NCBI GenBank assembly: GCA_003576915.1
Contig: QEVF01000008.1
Location: 62,001-126,000, forward strand
Direction: 5' to 3'
Source: Planctomycetota bacterium
GTDB taxonomy: Bacteria; Planctomycetota; UBA8742; UBA2392
DNA length: 64,000 nucleotides
A program made the translations under genes and the position numbers. Of this stretch, positions 40,392 through 49,523 are shown one piece after another; the stretch's first letter is position 1; the number at the start of each line of letters is the position of its first letter. Below the pieces are notes generated by a model that was given only the letters and a program-made list of their open reading frames with translations, did no database searches and was not told the DNA's origin.

Positions 40392-41891
40392 GTGAACGTT
40401 CTCTTTTACGTGATGGATTGCCTTCGCGCCGATCATGTCTCGGCGCTGGGCTATGGCCGCAAAACCACGCCCAATCTCGACAGGCTGGCCGCTGAAGGCG
40501 TGGCGTTTTCGCGCTGCTATGCGCAGTCCGGCTGGACGGCGCCCAGCGCCGCCACGATGTTCTCGGGCCAGATTCCCTCGCGCACCGGCATTCACAAGAT
40601 GCGCGACGCCCTCAACCCTGACATGCCCTGGCTGCCGGAGATGCTCCAGCACAGCGGCTTTGTCACGGTCGGCTTTTCGAGCATGTACCAGGTCAGCAGG
40701 CTGCGGGGTTTTCACCGGGGCTTTACGGATTTCTTCGACCTGTTCATGGACCCGCAGATGATGGAGGTGTGCCGGGCGCGCGAAATCGATGCGCGCGGCG
40801 ACCACTACTGCCTGCCCCTGAGCGAAGACCTGCACACTCGCGCGCTGGCCTGGCTCGATGCCCGCAAGGAGAGCTTCGACCCCTGGTACATGCTGATCTG
40901 GAGCATCGACACCCACGAGCCTTTCCGCCAGCCGCCGGGCTACAACATCGACGCCGACCCGGAGTACCGGGGCCCCATCAACGGGCGCGGCCGGCCCTTC
41001 ACCGATGTCTCCAACGCGCGCGACAAGCAACAGCTCATCGACCTCTACGACGGCGCCCTGCGCTACCAGGACGAGCAACTGGGCAAGCTGGTGGAGGCGC
41101 TGCGCGAGCGCAACGCCCTCGATGACACGCTGATCATCGTGGTGGGAGATCACGGGGAGATGTTCTGGGAGCACGGCATGGCCGGTCACGGCAAGTTTCC
41201 GTGGGAGGAGGAACTGCGCGTGCCCCTGATCATGCGCTGCCCGCAGATTCTGCCGCAGGGGAAGGCCTATGATTCGCTGGTGCAGATGATTGACGTGCCG
41301 GCCACCATCGCCGACTATGCCGGATTGCCGCCCGAGCCGCGCTTTCAGGGCAAGTCCTTGCGGCCCGTGTTCGAGGGCGTGGCCGAGCATCTGCACGACG
41401 CCATCGTGCTGGAAATGCCATTTCCCCACGACCCCGAACGCAAGGAGATGGCCCGCGTCGTCATTACGAAAGACCGGCTGAAGCTGGTGCAGTATGTGGC
41501 CCCGGGGTTTCCACGCCGCCTGCGCTGGATGGTCAAGGAATATGGCCGCGCATTCCTGAGCCTGTTCCGGCCCGGCACGATTTCGCTCTATTACGGGCAC
41601 TATTTCAGGCGCGGTCCGCGCGTGCTGCTGGACGGCTTTTTCTGGAGCCTGTTCTGGCCCTTCTGGCTCGTGTTTGGCGGCACGGACACCTACGTGTTCG
41701 ATCTGAGCCAGGACCCCCGCGAGGACTACAACCGCAGCTCAAGTCACCCCCGGGTGAAGGAACTGCAGGCGGTGCTGGCCGCGGCGGACGCCGGGCAGGT
41801 CGCGGCCAAGTCATTGGCGGGCAGCAGCGCCGAAGAGCAGGAAAAGAAGATTGAGGAACACCTGCGGCAGTTGGGGTATGTCGAGGACTAA
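40392..41891 (+). CDS. Sulfatase/alkaline phosphatase superfamily hydrolase with Thr at the nucleophile position
   Basis: A 499-residue enzyme starting with GTG (MNVLFYVMDCLRADHVSALG). Metal ligands of the superfamily are visible: D9 and its neighbours, and later GDHGEMFWEHG with GHGKFPWEEELRVPL. The sulfatase nucleophile box, normally C/S-x-P-S-R, reads T-A-P-S-A in GWTAPSAATMFSGQIPSR, so the formylglycine cysteine is absent and a Thr stands there, as in phosphoglycerol-transferase-type members. Residues about 415-435 (GFFWSLFWPFWLVFGG) are hydrophobic and may associate with the membrane. No signal peptide. Likely a phosphatase or phosphoester transferase rather than a true sulfatase; substrate unknown. 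Confidence 0.82.
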   Translation: MNVLFYVMDCLRADHVSALGYGRKTTPNLDRLAAEGVAFSRCYAQSGWTAPSAATMFSGQIPSRTGIHKMRDALNPDMPWLPEMLQHSGFVTVGFSSMYQVSRLRGFHRGFTDFFDLFMDPQMMEVCRAREIDARGDHYCLPLSEDLHTRALAWLDARKESFDPWYMLIWSIDTHEPFRQPPGYNIDADPEYRGPINGRGRPFTDVSNARDKQQLIDLYDGALRYQDEQLGKLVEALRERNALDDTLIIVVGDHGEMFWEHGMAGHGKFPWEEELRVPLIMRCPQILPQGKAYDSLVQMIDVPATIADYAGLPPEPRFQGKSLRPVFEGVAEHLHDAIVLEMPFPHDPERKEMARVVITKDRLKLVQYVAPGFPRRLRWMVKEYGRAFLSLFRPGTISLYYGHYFRRGPRVLLDGFFWSLFWPFWLVFGGTDTYVFDLSQDPREDYNRSSSHPRVKELQAVLAAADAGQVAAKSLAGSSAEEQEKKIEEHLRQLGYVED

Positions 41892-41913
41892 GGCATAATG
41901 GCCGCAGGCAAGG

Positions 41914-42612
41914 ATGCGGACAAAGGACATGACCACGCAGTTCACTTTCAAGACACAGCCATCCAGCGCCTTAGGTCAGGGCGTGTATAGCGTAACGGAC
42001 GGTGCAAAGTTACTGAGGGTTTCGCCGTCCAAACTTCGTTACTGGTTCGTGGGCGGGAAGGATCGAAAGCCGTTCTTCGAGCCTGAGTACAAAGTTGACA
42101 ACGCTCCACTCCTCCTGAGTTTTCACGATCTGATTGATGCCTTTTTCGCGGTTCAATTGAGGTCGCACGGACTTAGTCTGCAGCAGTTGCGCAGGGTCTA
42201 TGAAGGTCTGAAGAAGTACTTCGGCGAGAAGCATGCGTTCTGTCGCGAGGATCTCCGCACCGATGGAGAGACCATTTTCCTGCATGTCGTCGATGACCGC
42301 GGAAGGCAGGAGTTGGTTGAGGTGCTTTCTCGGCAGAGGTGCTTCCCCCAAGTGCTTTTGCCATTTCTCAAGCAACTCGATTTCGATGTAAAGCGGATGG
42401 CATCGCGGTGGAATATTGCCCGCGGCGTTGTTGTAGATCCGGCAATCAGTTACGGGCAGCCGGTGGTCTTGGGATCGTGCATTTCAGCGGAAATACTCGC
42501 CCGGCAATGGCGCGCCAATGGAAGAAATATGGATCGCGTGGCTGCTTTCTGGGACATACCTCAGTCGCAAGTAGAATCTGCTGTTCGGTTCATTGAGGGT
42601 ATGGCCGCCTGA
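41914..42612 (+). CDS. DUF433-type antitoxin (VapB45-like) with MerR-like N-terminus
   Basis: A 232-residue protein. The N-terminal part (YSVTDGAKLLRVSPSKLRYW) is MerR-like HTH; the C-terminal part (about 165-230, PAISYGQPVVLGSCISAEIL; VAAFWDIPQSQVESAVRF) is the DUF433 fold, usual for antitoxins paired with PIN-like toxins. The stop TGA overlaps the first codon of the downstream toxin (CTGA). An ATG at 41929 is an alternative start. Codon use is more A/T-rich than in neighbours, which points to recent transfer of the pair. Confidence 0.8.
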   Translation: MRTKDMTTQFTFKTQPSSALGQGVYSVTDGAKLLRVSPSKLRYWFVGGKDRKPFFEPEYKVDNAPLLLSFHDLIDAFFAVQLRSHGLSLQQLRRVYEGLKKYFGEKHAFCREDLRTDGETIFLHVVDDRGRQELVEVLSRQRCFPQVLLPFLKQLDFDVKRMASRWNIARGVVVDPAISYGQPVVLGSCISAEILARQWRANGRNMDRVAAFWDIPQSQVESAVRFIEGMAA

Positions 42613-43034
42613 ATTTCTTTTTCGACAACAACTTTCCGCTTCCGCTGGTCCGCATGATGGAGGCGTACGCCGTCCACGAGGGCGGCCACCGACTCGTGCA
42701 TCTGAAGGACAAGTTCGACCCGGAGATCAAGGATACTTCGTGGATTGGCGCGCTGGCCGGCGACAGGGAGGAGTGGATTGTCGTGTGCGGAGATAACAAG
42801 ATCCTCCGCAAGAGAGATGAAGTGGCCGCAATGGTGACGTCTGGCTTGAGCTACTTCTTTCTGCGTGGCGGCTGGTGGGACCAGACTTTCCACCAGATAG
42901 CTGTCAAGTTTCTGAAGGTCTGGCCGGCCATCGTTTCGGCCGCAGCCGATTCTCGGGAATCGGCCATCTGGGAGGTTCCCGTGTCATCCGACAAATTACT
43001 CTCGCTCGGCCAAACCGCTCACTACCGGCGCTGA
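42609..43034 (+). CDS. PIN-like toxin (VapC45/DUF5615-like), probable CTG start
   Basis: A 141-residue PIN-like ribonuclease toxin, partner of the DUF433 antitoxin. The N-terminal acidic motif is NFFFDNNFPLPLVRMMEAYA; further motifs are HLKDKFDPEIKDTSW and EEWIVVCGDNKILRKRDE, which match the catalytic Asp/Glu pattern of PIN-like folds. Homology begins before the first ATG (42654), and the only codon that fits upstream is CTG at 42609, overlapping the antitoxin stop. TGA at 42594 closes the frame above it. Use of CTG with a CTGA overlap would tie toxin synthesis to antitoxin translation. Confidence 0.75.
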   Translation: MNFFFDNNFPLPLVRMMEAYAVHEGGHRLVHLKDKFDPEIKDTSWIGALAGDREEWIVVCGDNKILRKRDEVAAMVTSGLSYFFLRGGWWDQTFHQIAVKFLKVWPAIVSAAADSRESAIWEVPVSSDKLLSLGQTAHYRR

Positions 43035-43055
43035 TGCCGGCTCGAGGATGGCTTG

Positions 43056-43979
43056 CTAGGCGGCTTCACCGTCGGGGTTTTCGTCGGGGTGGGAGCGCTC
43101 GTAGACGTCAAGCATGCGCGCCGTGGTGACGTGCGTGTACACCTGCGTCGTGGCCAGGCTGGCATGGCCGAGCAGTTCCTGCACATCGCGCAGGTCTGCC
43201 CCGTGGTTGAGCAGGTGCGTGGCGAACGAGTGGCGCAGCGTGTGCGGCGAAACGTGGCAGGACAGGGCCGCCTTCTGCACGTACTGGTCCACGAGGCGCC
43301 GCACGCTGCGGTCGGTCAGGCGCGTGCCGCGCTGGTTGATGAATACGGCGCGAACGGCGGGGTCCAGGCCGGCGTCGCGCCGAGGGGGCAGGGCGCGAAC
43401 GGCAAACCAGGCGTAGAGGCAGCGCAGGGCCGCGGGCAGCAGGGGCAGCATGCGCACCTTGCGGCCTTTGCCGTGGGCGCGCAGGGTGCCGCGCCCGGTT
43501 TCGAGGTCGCCCATGTCCAGCTTGACAAGTTCGCTCACGCGCAGGCCCGTGCCGTAGAGCAGTTCCAGGATGGCGCGATCTCTCAGGCCGCTCCAGCTTT
43601 CGTCGGGTGCGGTGAGCAGGGCGTTGACCTGCTGCTCGTCGAGGAAATTGGGCAAGTCGCGGTGCACCTTGGGCGTGCGCAGAAGTTTGGCGGGGTTGTC
43701 CGCGATTTCGCGGCGTTTGTGAAGATAGCGGAAGAGCGAGCGCACGCTGGCCAGCTTGCGCGCGATGCTGCGGCGCTCATACTGATGCTCGCTCATGCCC
43801 GCTAGGTAGGCGCGCAGCGCCAGATGGTCCACCAGGGTCAGGTCCGGCGTGCCGCGTTTTTCGAGGAATTCGCGGAACTGGGCCAGGTCGTTGCGGTAGG
43901 CGCGCAGGCTCTCGCCCGAGAAGTTGCGCTCGACCTCGAGGTGGGTGAGAAAGCGTGAAATGGCGTCGTCAGCGTGCAT
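43056..43979 (-). CDS. xerC: Tyrosine recombinase XerC/XerD
   Basis: A 307-residue tyrosine recombinase for chromosome dimer resolution. N-terminal SAM-like domain: AISRFLTHLEVERNFS. Catalytic residues of the family are all present: R147 (GTGLRVSEL), K171 (HGKGRK), H246 and R249 (HTLRHSFATHLL), H272 (LLGHASL) and Y281 (TTQVYTHV). Length and motif details fit XerC/XerD rather than a phage integrase. It is not next to the phage cassette (20 kb away). Convergent with the toxin gene. Confidence 0.92.
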   Translation of the reverse strand: MHADDAISRFLTHLEVERNFSGESLRAYRNDLAQFREFLEKRGTPDLTLVDHLALRAYLAGMSEHQYERRSIARKLASVRSLFRYLHKRREIADNPAKLLRTPKVHRDLPNFLDEQQVNALLTAPDESWSGLRDRAILELLYGTGLRVSELVKLDMGDLETGRGTLRAHGKGRKVRMLPLLPAALRCLYAWFAVRALPPRRDAGLDPAVRAVFINQRGTRLTDRSVRRLVDQYVQKAALSCHVSPHTLRHSFATHLLNHGADLRDVQELLGHASLATTQVYTHVTTARMLDVYERSHPDENPDGEAA

Positions 43980-44041
43980 GGCCCAGGCCGATGTCCCTGT
44001 TCGTCATCGGCAAAAGGGCAAGCCGGGCCTGAGAAAAACCG

Positions 44042-44992
44042 TCAGTTCCGCACCTTGAGGCGCTGGGCAAAGTCATCAATCGTCAGCTTCAAACCCTCGC
44101 GCAGACCTACCTTGGGCGCAAAATTCAGGTGATGGTGCGCCCTGGAGATGTCGGGGCAGCGACGGCCCGGGTCGTCCTGGGGCAGGGGCTTTGGCACGGT
44201 CGAGAGTTTGCGGCCCGTGAGTTCGCAAACAGTCTGGGCCAGTTGATGCATGGTGATTTCGCCGGGGTTGCCCAGATTGTGAGGCTCGTGGCGGCCGTCA
44301 CCCTCATAGTCCATCAGCGCCACCAGGCCGTCGACGAGGTCACTCACATAGCAGAAGCTGCGCGTCTGGCGGCCGTCGCCGAAGATGGTGAGGTCCTGGC
44401 CGCGCAGGGCCTGCACGATGAAGTTGCTGACCACGCGCCCGTCGTCCACGTTCATGCGCGGCCCGTAGGTGTTGAAAATGCGTGGCAGGCGGATGTCGGT
44501 GCGGTGCTGGCGGTGGTAGTCCATCATCAGGGTTTCAGCCACGCGCTTGCCTTCGTCGTAGCAGGCGCGGGGCCCGAGCTGGTTGACGTTGCCGCGATAC
44601 TCCTCGCGCTGGGGGTGCTCGGTGGGGTCGCCGTACACCTCGCTGGTGCTGGCCAGAAGGATGCGGGCCTTCACGCGCTTGGCCAGGCCCAGCATGTTGA
44701 GGGTGCCGACCACATTGGTCTTGAGGGTCTTGACGGGATTGTACTGGTAATGCACGGGGCTTGCGGGGCAGGCCAGGTGGTAGATGCGATCCACCTCGAG
44801 GAGGATAGGCTCCACGATATCGTGGCGGATGAGTTCGAAGCGATCGCGCTGATCCAGCAGATGGGCGACGTTGGCCTTGCTGCCGGTGAAGAAATTGTCG
44901 AGGCAGATGACATCGTGCCCCAGCTTTACCAGCCGGTCGCAGAGGTGGCTGCCGATGAAACCGGCGCCCCCGGTGACGAGAATACGCAGCAT
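44042..44992 (-). CDS. UDP-glucuronate decarboxylase (UDP-xylose synthase)
   Basis: A 316-residue extended short-chain dehydrogenase that makes UDP-xylose from UDP-glucuronate. NAD-binding motif: [13 protein letters not shown] at the N-terminus; [15 protein letters not shown] and the catalytic STSEVYGDP with YDEGK (Y145, K149 counted from the ATG at 44992) are UXS-specific. [10 protein letters not shown] and SDLVDGL also fit. A GTG at 44998 is an alternative start. It follows the Wza-like gene by a few bases, so it is part of the exopolysaccharide operon. Confidence 0.92.
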   Translation of the reverse strand: MLRILVTGGAGFIGSHLCDRLVKLGHDVICLDNFFTGSKANVAHLLDQRDRFELIRHDIVEPILLEVDRIYHLACPASPVHYQYNPVKTLKTNVVGTLNMLGLAKRVKARILLASTSEVYGDPTEHPQREEYRGNVNQLGPRACYDEGKRVAETLMMDYHRQHRTDIRLPRIFNTYGPRMNVDDGRVVSNFIVQALRGQDLTIFGDGRQTRSFCYVSDLVDGLVALMDYEGDGRHEPHNLGNPGEITMHQLAQTVCELTGRKLSTVPKPLPQDDPGRRCPDISRAHHHLNFAPKVGLREGLKLTIDDFAQRLKVRN

Positions 44993-45006
44993 GTTCACTT
45001 TCGGGA

Positions 45007-45783
45007 TTATCGGCCGAGATCGCCGCTGGTGAGCACATCGACCAGCAGGGCGCTCGACACACCCTGGGAGGCCGTGGCCACAACCGAGGAAACCACCCCC
45101 AGCGCGCGCCCCAGGTCCTGCAGCCAGGAATTGTCGATGAATACGACGTCGCCCGGATGCAGCGGCAGGTCCGGCGTGCCGCCGCGCACGGCCAACGCGA
45201 GATCAAAGCGGTACACGGTGCGCTTGAGCGACTTGATGTCGCGCACGACGTAAACGTAGGGCGCGATGTCGATGTCCGGTTCGGTGGGACCGCCGGCCAG
45301 GGCCACGGCCTCGGTCAGGCCCAGACCCTTGCGGTAGGCAATGGCGCTGGCGCGCTGGGTCTGGCCGCCGGCGCCGGTGCCAAAGCCCGTGGTGGCCCCG
45401 CCCCAGGCGCCCAGAAACACGATGGGGTCGGGGCCCTGGGCCTTGAGCAGGCGCAACGTGACGTCGGGACGGGTGTAGTAGTCCTTCAGCGCGACCACGA
45501 GCTTGTCGCGCAACTGGCGCAGGCTCATGCCCATGACGTCCATTTCACCCGCGTATTTGAACACCGCGCGGCCGTCGGGCAGCACCGTGGCTGACCACTG
45601 GTAGTTCTCGTCCTGCTGGATATCGACCTTGATTTCGTCGCCGGGCGTAATCGTGTAGACGTATTCGTTCTTGGGGAACTCGGTGAAGTTCTCGACCACA
45701 ATGGGCTCGGGCCCCTTGGCGCGGCAACCGGCCAAAAGGGCCAGCAGTCCGAGGCAAACTGACAGCAGGTTCAGCCTGTTCAC
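45007..45783 (-). CDS. Polysaccharide export lipoprotein (Wza-like)
   Basis: A 258-residue outer-membrane export lipoprotein. Signal [19 protein letters not shown] has the lipobox. The Poly_export domain begins [17 protein letters not shown] and continues [20 protein letters not shown]; a SLBB-type segment includes [11 protein letters not shown] and the end [16 protein letters not shown]. The start is GTG at 45783, overlapping the Wzz stop as GTGA. Family knowledge: it forms the outer-membrane channel for exopolysaccharide. A Gly-rich insert ([18 protein letters not shown]) interrupts the usual domain. Confidence 0.9.
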   Translation of the reverse strand: MNRLNLLSVCLGLLALLAGCRAKGPEPIVVENFTEFPKNEYVYTITPGDEIKVDIQQDENYQWSATVLPDGRAVFKYAGEMDVMGMSLRQLRDKLVVALKDYYTRPDVTLRLLKAQGPDPIVFLGAWGGATTGFGTGAGGQTQRASAIAYRKGLGLTEAVALAGGPTEPDIDIAPYVYVVRDIKSLKRTVYRFDLALAVRGGTPDLPLHPGDVVFIDNSWLQDLGRALGVVSSVVATASQGVSSALLVDVLTSGDLGR

Positions 45784-47867
45784 GCTGCTTCTCCCAGCTT
45801 GTGGCGGCGCAGCAGCGCAATGGCGATGGCCACGCCGACCACCAGGCCCACGACCAGGCCCACGGCAATACCCACGAGAGTCTTGGGTTCCAGGGGGCTG
45901 GCCCGGAGCGACCACTGAACTTCCTGCAACTCGCGGTCCGCGGTGGCGATGACCGCCTCGAGGTCTTCCTGAACGACCTTGTTGCGCTTGAGCTGGTCCT
46001 GAAGTTCCGATTCACGGCGCGTGAGCTCGGCACTGGCGAGGTACTTCTCGCGCAGGCCGTTGAGCTCTTTCTCGATGCGGGCCGCTTCCTCGGACCAGTG
46101 CTTTTCTTCAAGCTCAGAGGCGCCGAGCCTCGCCTTGGCTTCCTTCACGCGCAGGCCGGCCGTGACCCAGGCGGGGTTCTGGATGGTGGCCCGCCGCACG
46201 CCCGTTTCCTCTTCCATCTGCTCGACTCGGCGCAGCAGTTCGGCTCGCTGTGCGCGAAGCTCCGTGATCTTGTCGTGGATGGGGTGCTTGGGCCCGAACT
46301 CCGAGCGCTTGCGGTCAAGGTCGAGCAATTCGTCCGTCACCTGTTCCAGCTTGGCGTAAAGGGCATCGAGCTGGGGGTTGCCCGTGCCGGCCCGCGGGTT
46401 GGGTATGGTGGGCTCGGTGTCGCGAAGCTGGTCCTCAAAGTCCCTCAGCTCAAGCTTGGCCGCGGCCACGGCCAAGGTCGCCTTGGCGTGCTCCGCGCGG
46501 GACTTGCCCAGTTTCTCCATCAGCAGGCGCGTGCGCTCTTCCGTCGAGAGGCCGGCGGCCTCGCTGTCCGGGGCGATGTAGAACTCGTTCAGCTTCTGCT
46601 GCTTGATGCCTTCGAGCTCCCGCTCCAGGTCCGTGCCGCGCTTCTTGTAGTCGTCGAGGTTGGCCTGGGGTTCACGCACCAGCGTGTAGCGATAGCGGTC
46701 CTTGAACACACGGGCCGCCGTGTCGGCCACGGCCTGGGCCGTGTTGGCGTCCGTATGCGTCGCTGAAAACTCGATGAGATAGCTGCCCGACCCGAGGTCC
46801 TTGACCGTGGACCGAAGCGCCAGCGCGATGTCGTCCAGCGTCAGGGCCGTGATGGGCTGCTTGATGCCCTTGTTGGGACCCTGCGTCGGCGCCCAGCCCT
46901 CGCTGGCCAGCTTCTTCTCGATGTCCTGAAAGAAGCTCAAAATGCGCGTCATTTCCGCCACGGCCTCGCGCGGCATGGTGGGCGCAAGCTGGGTGGTTTC
47001 GTTGGTGATGGGTGCGCGCAGCGGGGAGGGCGCCGTTTTCTGGAGCAGCGCCGTGGCCTGATATTTCGTGGGCTGGGCCACGGTGATCAGGTAGCCCAGC
47101 AGGGAGAACACGAGCGCGGTGCCGAGGACGACGTACCAGCGGTCGAGGGTGGCGCGCCCCACGAAGTCGAAGATGTCCGTCTGGTCGGCGCCGCCGGAGG
47201 CCTGAGTCTGGGGCGCGGCCTGACCCGCGCGGGGCTCCTGTTCAATCAGAATCTTGCCCAGCACGGGCGCGCCGCCCGGCTCTCCGGTCTTCTCGACGGT
47301 GGGAACATGGGCCGTGCCGCCCAACGCATTAGGCGCCTCCTGCACCGCCGGTTGCAGCCCGCTGCGCCAGGGTTTGCGGTTGAGCAGGTCGCCGAGCGTC
47401 GAGGCCGTACGAGCAGAGGGTTCCCGCAGCGAGCGCTGCAAGGGCACGTCGAATCGGCGCTGGGTCAGGTCGTTCATCTCTCCGCCCAGATAGTCCACGA
47501 AGGCGTCGGTTTCCGCCGCACTGCCCCGGCGCGCCAGCTCGCCGGCGCGCGACAGCAGGGTGATGGCGGCGCCGGCGACCCCGAGGCGGGCGTATTCGTC
47601 TTCCGCCAGGCGCTCAAGGATGCGCGAGGCGGCCTCCGCGGCAGACTCGCTGTCTTTGGCCCTGAGCAGTCCGCGCACGACATCGACGGACTCAAGCACC
47701 TCCAGCGTGCGTGCAAGCTTGGGCAACTCTGCCGCCAGGGCGCTGTTCGTTTCAGGCGATTCCGACATCCGATCAGACAGTTCGTAAAGAGCCTCACGCG
47801 CGTCGGCAAACTTGCCGCGCGCTGCCAGCTCCCGGATTCGTGCTGCCTGTTCAGTGATGCCCGCCAC
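45780..47867 (-). CDS. Wzz/GNVR chain-length determinant with long N-terminal helical extension
   Basis: A 695-residue inner-membrane copolymerase. Unusually, about 240 helical, repeat-like residues (IRELAARGKFADAREALYEL and following) and a low-complexity linker precede the first membrane helix (DRWYVVLGTALVFSLLGYL). Then comes the Wzz domain (YQATALLQKTAPSP), a long periplasmic coiled coil (about 420-640) and the second helix (GIAVGLVVGLVVGVAIAIALL). No tyrosine-kinase domain. Start chosen as GTG at 47867 with GGGAGG about four bases upstream; an ATG at 47906 adds 13 residues. It overlaps the Wza gene (GTGA) and sets polymer length. Confidence 0.87.
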   Translation of the reverse strand: MAGITEQAARIRELAARGKFADAREALYELSDRMSESPETNSALAAELPKLARTLEVLESVDVVRGLLRAKDSESAAEAASRILERLAEDEYARLGVAGAAITLLSRAGELARRGSAAETDAFVDYLGGEMNDLTQRRFDVPLQRSLREPSARTASTLGDLLNRKPWRSGLQPAVQEAPNALGGTAHVPTVEKTGEPGGAPVLGKILIEQEPRAGQAAPQTQASGGADQTDIFDFVGRATLDRWYVVLGTALVFSLLGYLITVAQPTKYQATALLQKTAPSPLRAPITNETTQLAPTMPREAVAEMTRILSFFQDIEKKLASEGWAPTQGPNKGIKQPITALTLDDIALALRSTVKDLGSGSYLIEFSATHTDANTAQAVADTAARVFKDRYRYTLVREPQANLDDYKKRGTDLERELEGIKQQKLNEFYIAPDSEAAGLSTEERTRLLMEKLGKSRAEHAKATLAVAAAKLELRDFEDQLRDTEPTIPNPRAGTGNPQLDALYAKLEQVTDELLDLDRKRSEFGPKHPIHDKITELRAQRAELLRRVEQMEEETGVRRATIQNPAWVTAGLRVKEAKARLGASELEEKHWSEEAARIEKELNGLREKYLASAELTRRESELQDQLKRNKVVQEDLEAVIATADRELQEVQWSLRASPLEPKTLVGIAVGLVVGLVVGVAIAIALLRRHKLGEAA

Positions 47868-47984
47868 CCTGCCTCCCTGGCCCAGGACCGTAAGTCTAAT
47901 CGGCAACTACAGGCCCGCAGCCGAACAAGCTATCTTAGTAACATCGCCGCAGGCCGAAAACCCCAAGAATGAGAGCTTTGGCAC

Positions 47985-49523
47985 ATGGGCCAGACCGCCT
48001 TCGTCAAGGGCCGCTACCAGGAGAACATCGCCGCAAGCCGCACCGTGGGGCGCGCCCTGGTTTATGGCTCCATCATCGCCATGGTCGGGGCGGGCGTGGG
48101 CGCGGCCTTGGGCGGAGAGAGCCCCGGAATCGGTGCGGTGCTGGGCGGCGGCGGTATCCTGATCATGGCGGCGAGCGTGGTGGCCCTGGCGGACTGGCGC
48201 CGGGGCTTCCTGTTGCTGGCATTGATCGTGCTGGCGGAGGATTCTGTACGCAAGGCCATCCCCGGGGCGCCGGGCTGGGTGAATCTGGGCAAGGACTTCG
48301 TGGTGGCAACCTGCTACCTCGGCTACTTTTTCAGTCCGCGCCGATTTGAACCCCGGGAGCGTCTGCCCGGCAAGGTGCGGGGACTGATTCTGCTGCCGAT
48401 TTTCCTGTGGTACGCCTTTGTGGTGGTGCAGGCCTTCAACCCCGGTGTGCCGCACTTTCTGCTGGGCATTTCGGGCATCCGGACCTGGGTGCTGTACATG
48501 CCGGTGCTGTGGATTGCGGCGTCCTACTTCCGCGACGCCGAAACGGCCCAGAGATCGCTCAACTGGGTGTGCGCCCTGGCCCTGCCCTTTCTGGGGCTGT
48601 GCCTGCTGCAGAACAACTTCTCGGAGGTTCTGCCCGCGGCCTTCAAGGAGGGCGTGTTCAAACGCGAGCGCAGCCTCGAGGGCGGAGGCTGGATTGGCTA
48701 CAACGAGTCCTTCTTCGCCAGCCCCACCCTTTATGCGCTGATCTGCCTCTTCCAGTTCTGCCTCGTGGTCGGGTTGCTCAAGACCCAGCAGACCACGCGC
48801 TGGACGGTGGTCCTCTGGGCTGCGGGCTACGCGGCTGTGGCGGGCGCCTATCTCTCCGGCGTGCGCACGGCGCTCTCGCTCATGGCCATTGCCGTGGCGA
48901 CCTTGACGCCGCTGATGCTCATGCGCAGCTACGTCGAGCCCAACGGACAGGTGAGGCGCCGACGCGGCCTGTTTTTGGGCGGACTCGTGGGGCTGCTGCT
49001 GGGCGCGCTGCTCGTGGCCAGCATGGGCGACTTGCGCCAGCGCGCTTTCTGGACGGCCTTCAATTCGGATTACGTGGACGACCGCGTCACGGCCTCCGTG
49101 CGCGTCATTGACGACTTCCACGGCGGCCTGCTGGGCAATGGCACGGGCACGGCGGGCGCCAGCGGGCGCGTCATGTCGCTCGTGGGTCTGCCCAATCCCT
49201 CCGTCGAGAAGGCTGAGTGGGGCACCACCGTGATCAGCTATTGCTTCGGCACCGTGGGCCTGTGGCTGGGCATCATTCTGGTGAGCTGGTTCCTGCTGGG
49301 TACCCTGCGCATGGCCACGGAGTATCGCAACGGACGCTTCGCGCCCCTGCGCTACAGCCTCTGGGTGTTCATGGGGGCGCAGTTGTCCTGGTACCTGTTC
49401 AAGGCCTTCCCCGTGCTTGAAAACGGCACCATGTGCCTGGTGTTCTGGGTCAGCGCCGGGTTGATCCTCGGCCTTCACCGCCTGGACGAGCGCGACTTCA
49501 TGCAGGCCGGGTTGCGCGGATGA
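47985..49523 (+). CDS. O-antigen ligase/polymerase-like membrane protein
   Basis: A 512-residue polytopic protein with about 12 membrane helices, a long loop (about 200-240, LPAAFKEGVFKRERSLEGGG) and a large loop (about 350-400, TASVRVIDDFHGGLLGNGTG) typical of Wzy/WaaL proteins. The GVRTALSLMAIAVA segment also fits the O-antigen ligase family. It probably polymerises or ligates the exopolysaccharide made by this locus. Divergent from the wzz-wza-uxs operon. Its TGA overlaps the next glycosyltransferase start (ATGA). Confidence 0.85.
   Translation: MGQTAFVKGRYQENIAASRTVGRALVYGSIIAMVGAGVGAALGGESPGIGAVLGGGGILIMAASVVALADWRRGFLLLALIVLAEDSVRKAIPGAPGWVNLGKDFVVATCYLGYFFSPRRFEPRERLPGKVRGLILLPIFLWYAFVVVQAFNPGVPHFLLGISGIRTWVLYMPVLWIAASYFRDAETAQRSLNWVCALALPFLGLCLLQNNFSEVLPAAFKEGVFKRERSLEGGGWIGYNESFFASPTLYALICLFQFCLVVGLLKTQQTTRWTVVLWAAGYAAVAGAYLSGVRTALSLMAIAVATLTPLMLMRSYVEPNGQVRRRRGLFLGGLVGLLLGALLVASMGDLRQRAFWTAFNSDYVDDRVTASVRVIDDFHGGLLGNGTGTAGASGRVMSLVGLPNPSVEKAEWGTTVISYCFGTVGLWLGIILVSWFLLGTLRMATEYRNGRFAPLRYSLWVFMGAQLSWYLFKAFPVLENGTMCLVFWVSAGLILGLHRLDERDFMQAGLRG

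Noticed and set aside
39600-41600. N-terminal extension of aat by 428 codons
   Set aside because: The extension is antisense to the sulfatase-like gene; Aat homology begins at the GTG near 40316.
43056-43979. Phage integrase for the virion cassette
   Set aside because: Length and motifs fit the housekeeping XerC/XerD, and it is 20 kb from the cassette.
47907-49478. Minus-strand open frame of 523 codons
   Set aside because: Antisense to the O-antigen-ligase-like gene, whose membrane helices are clear.
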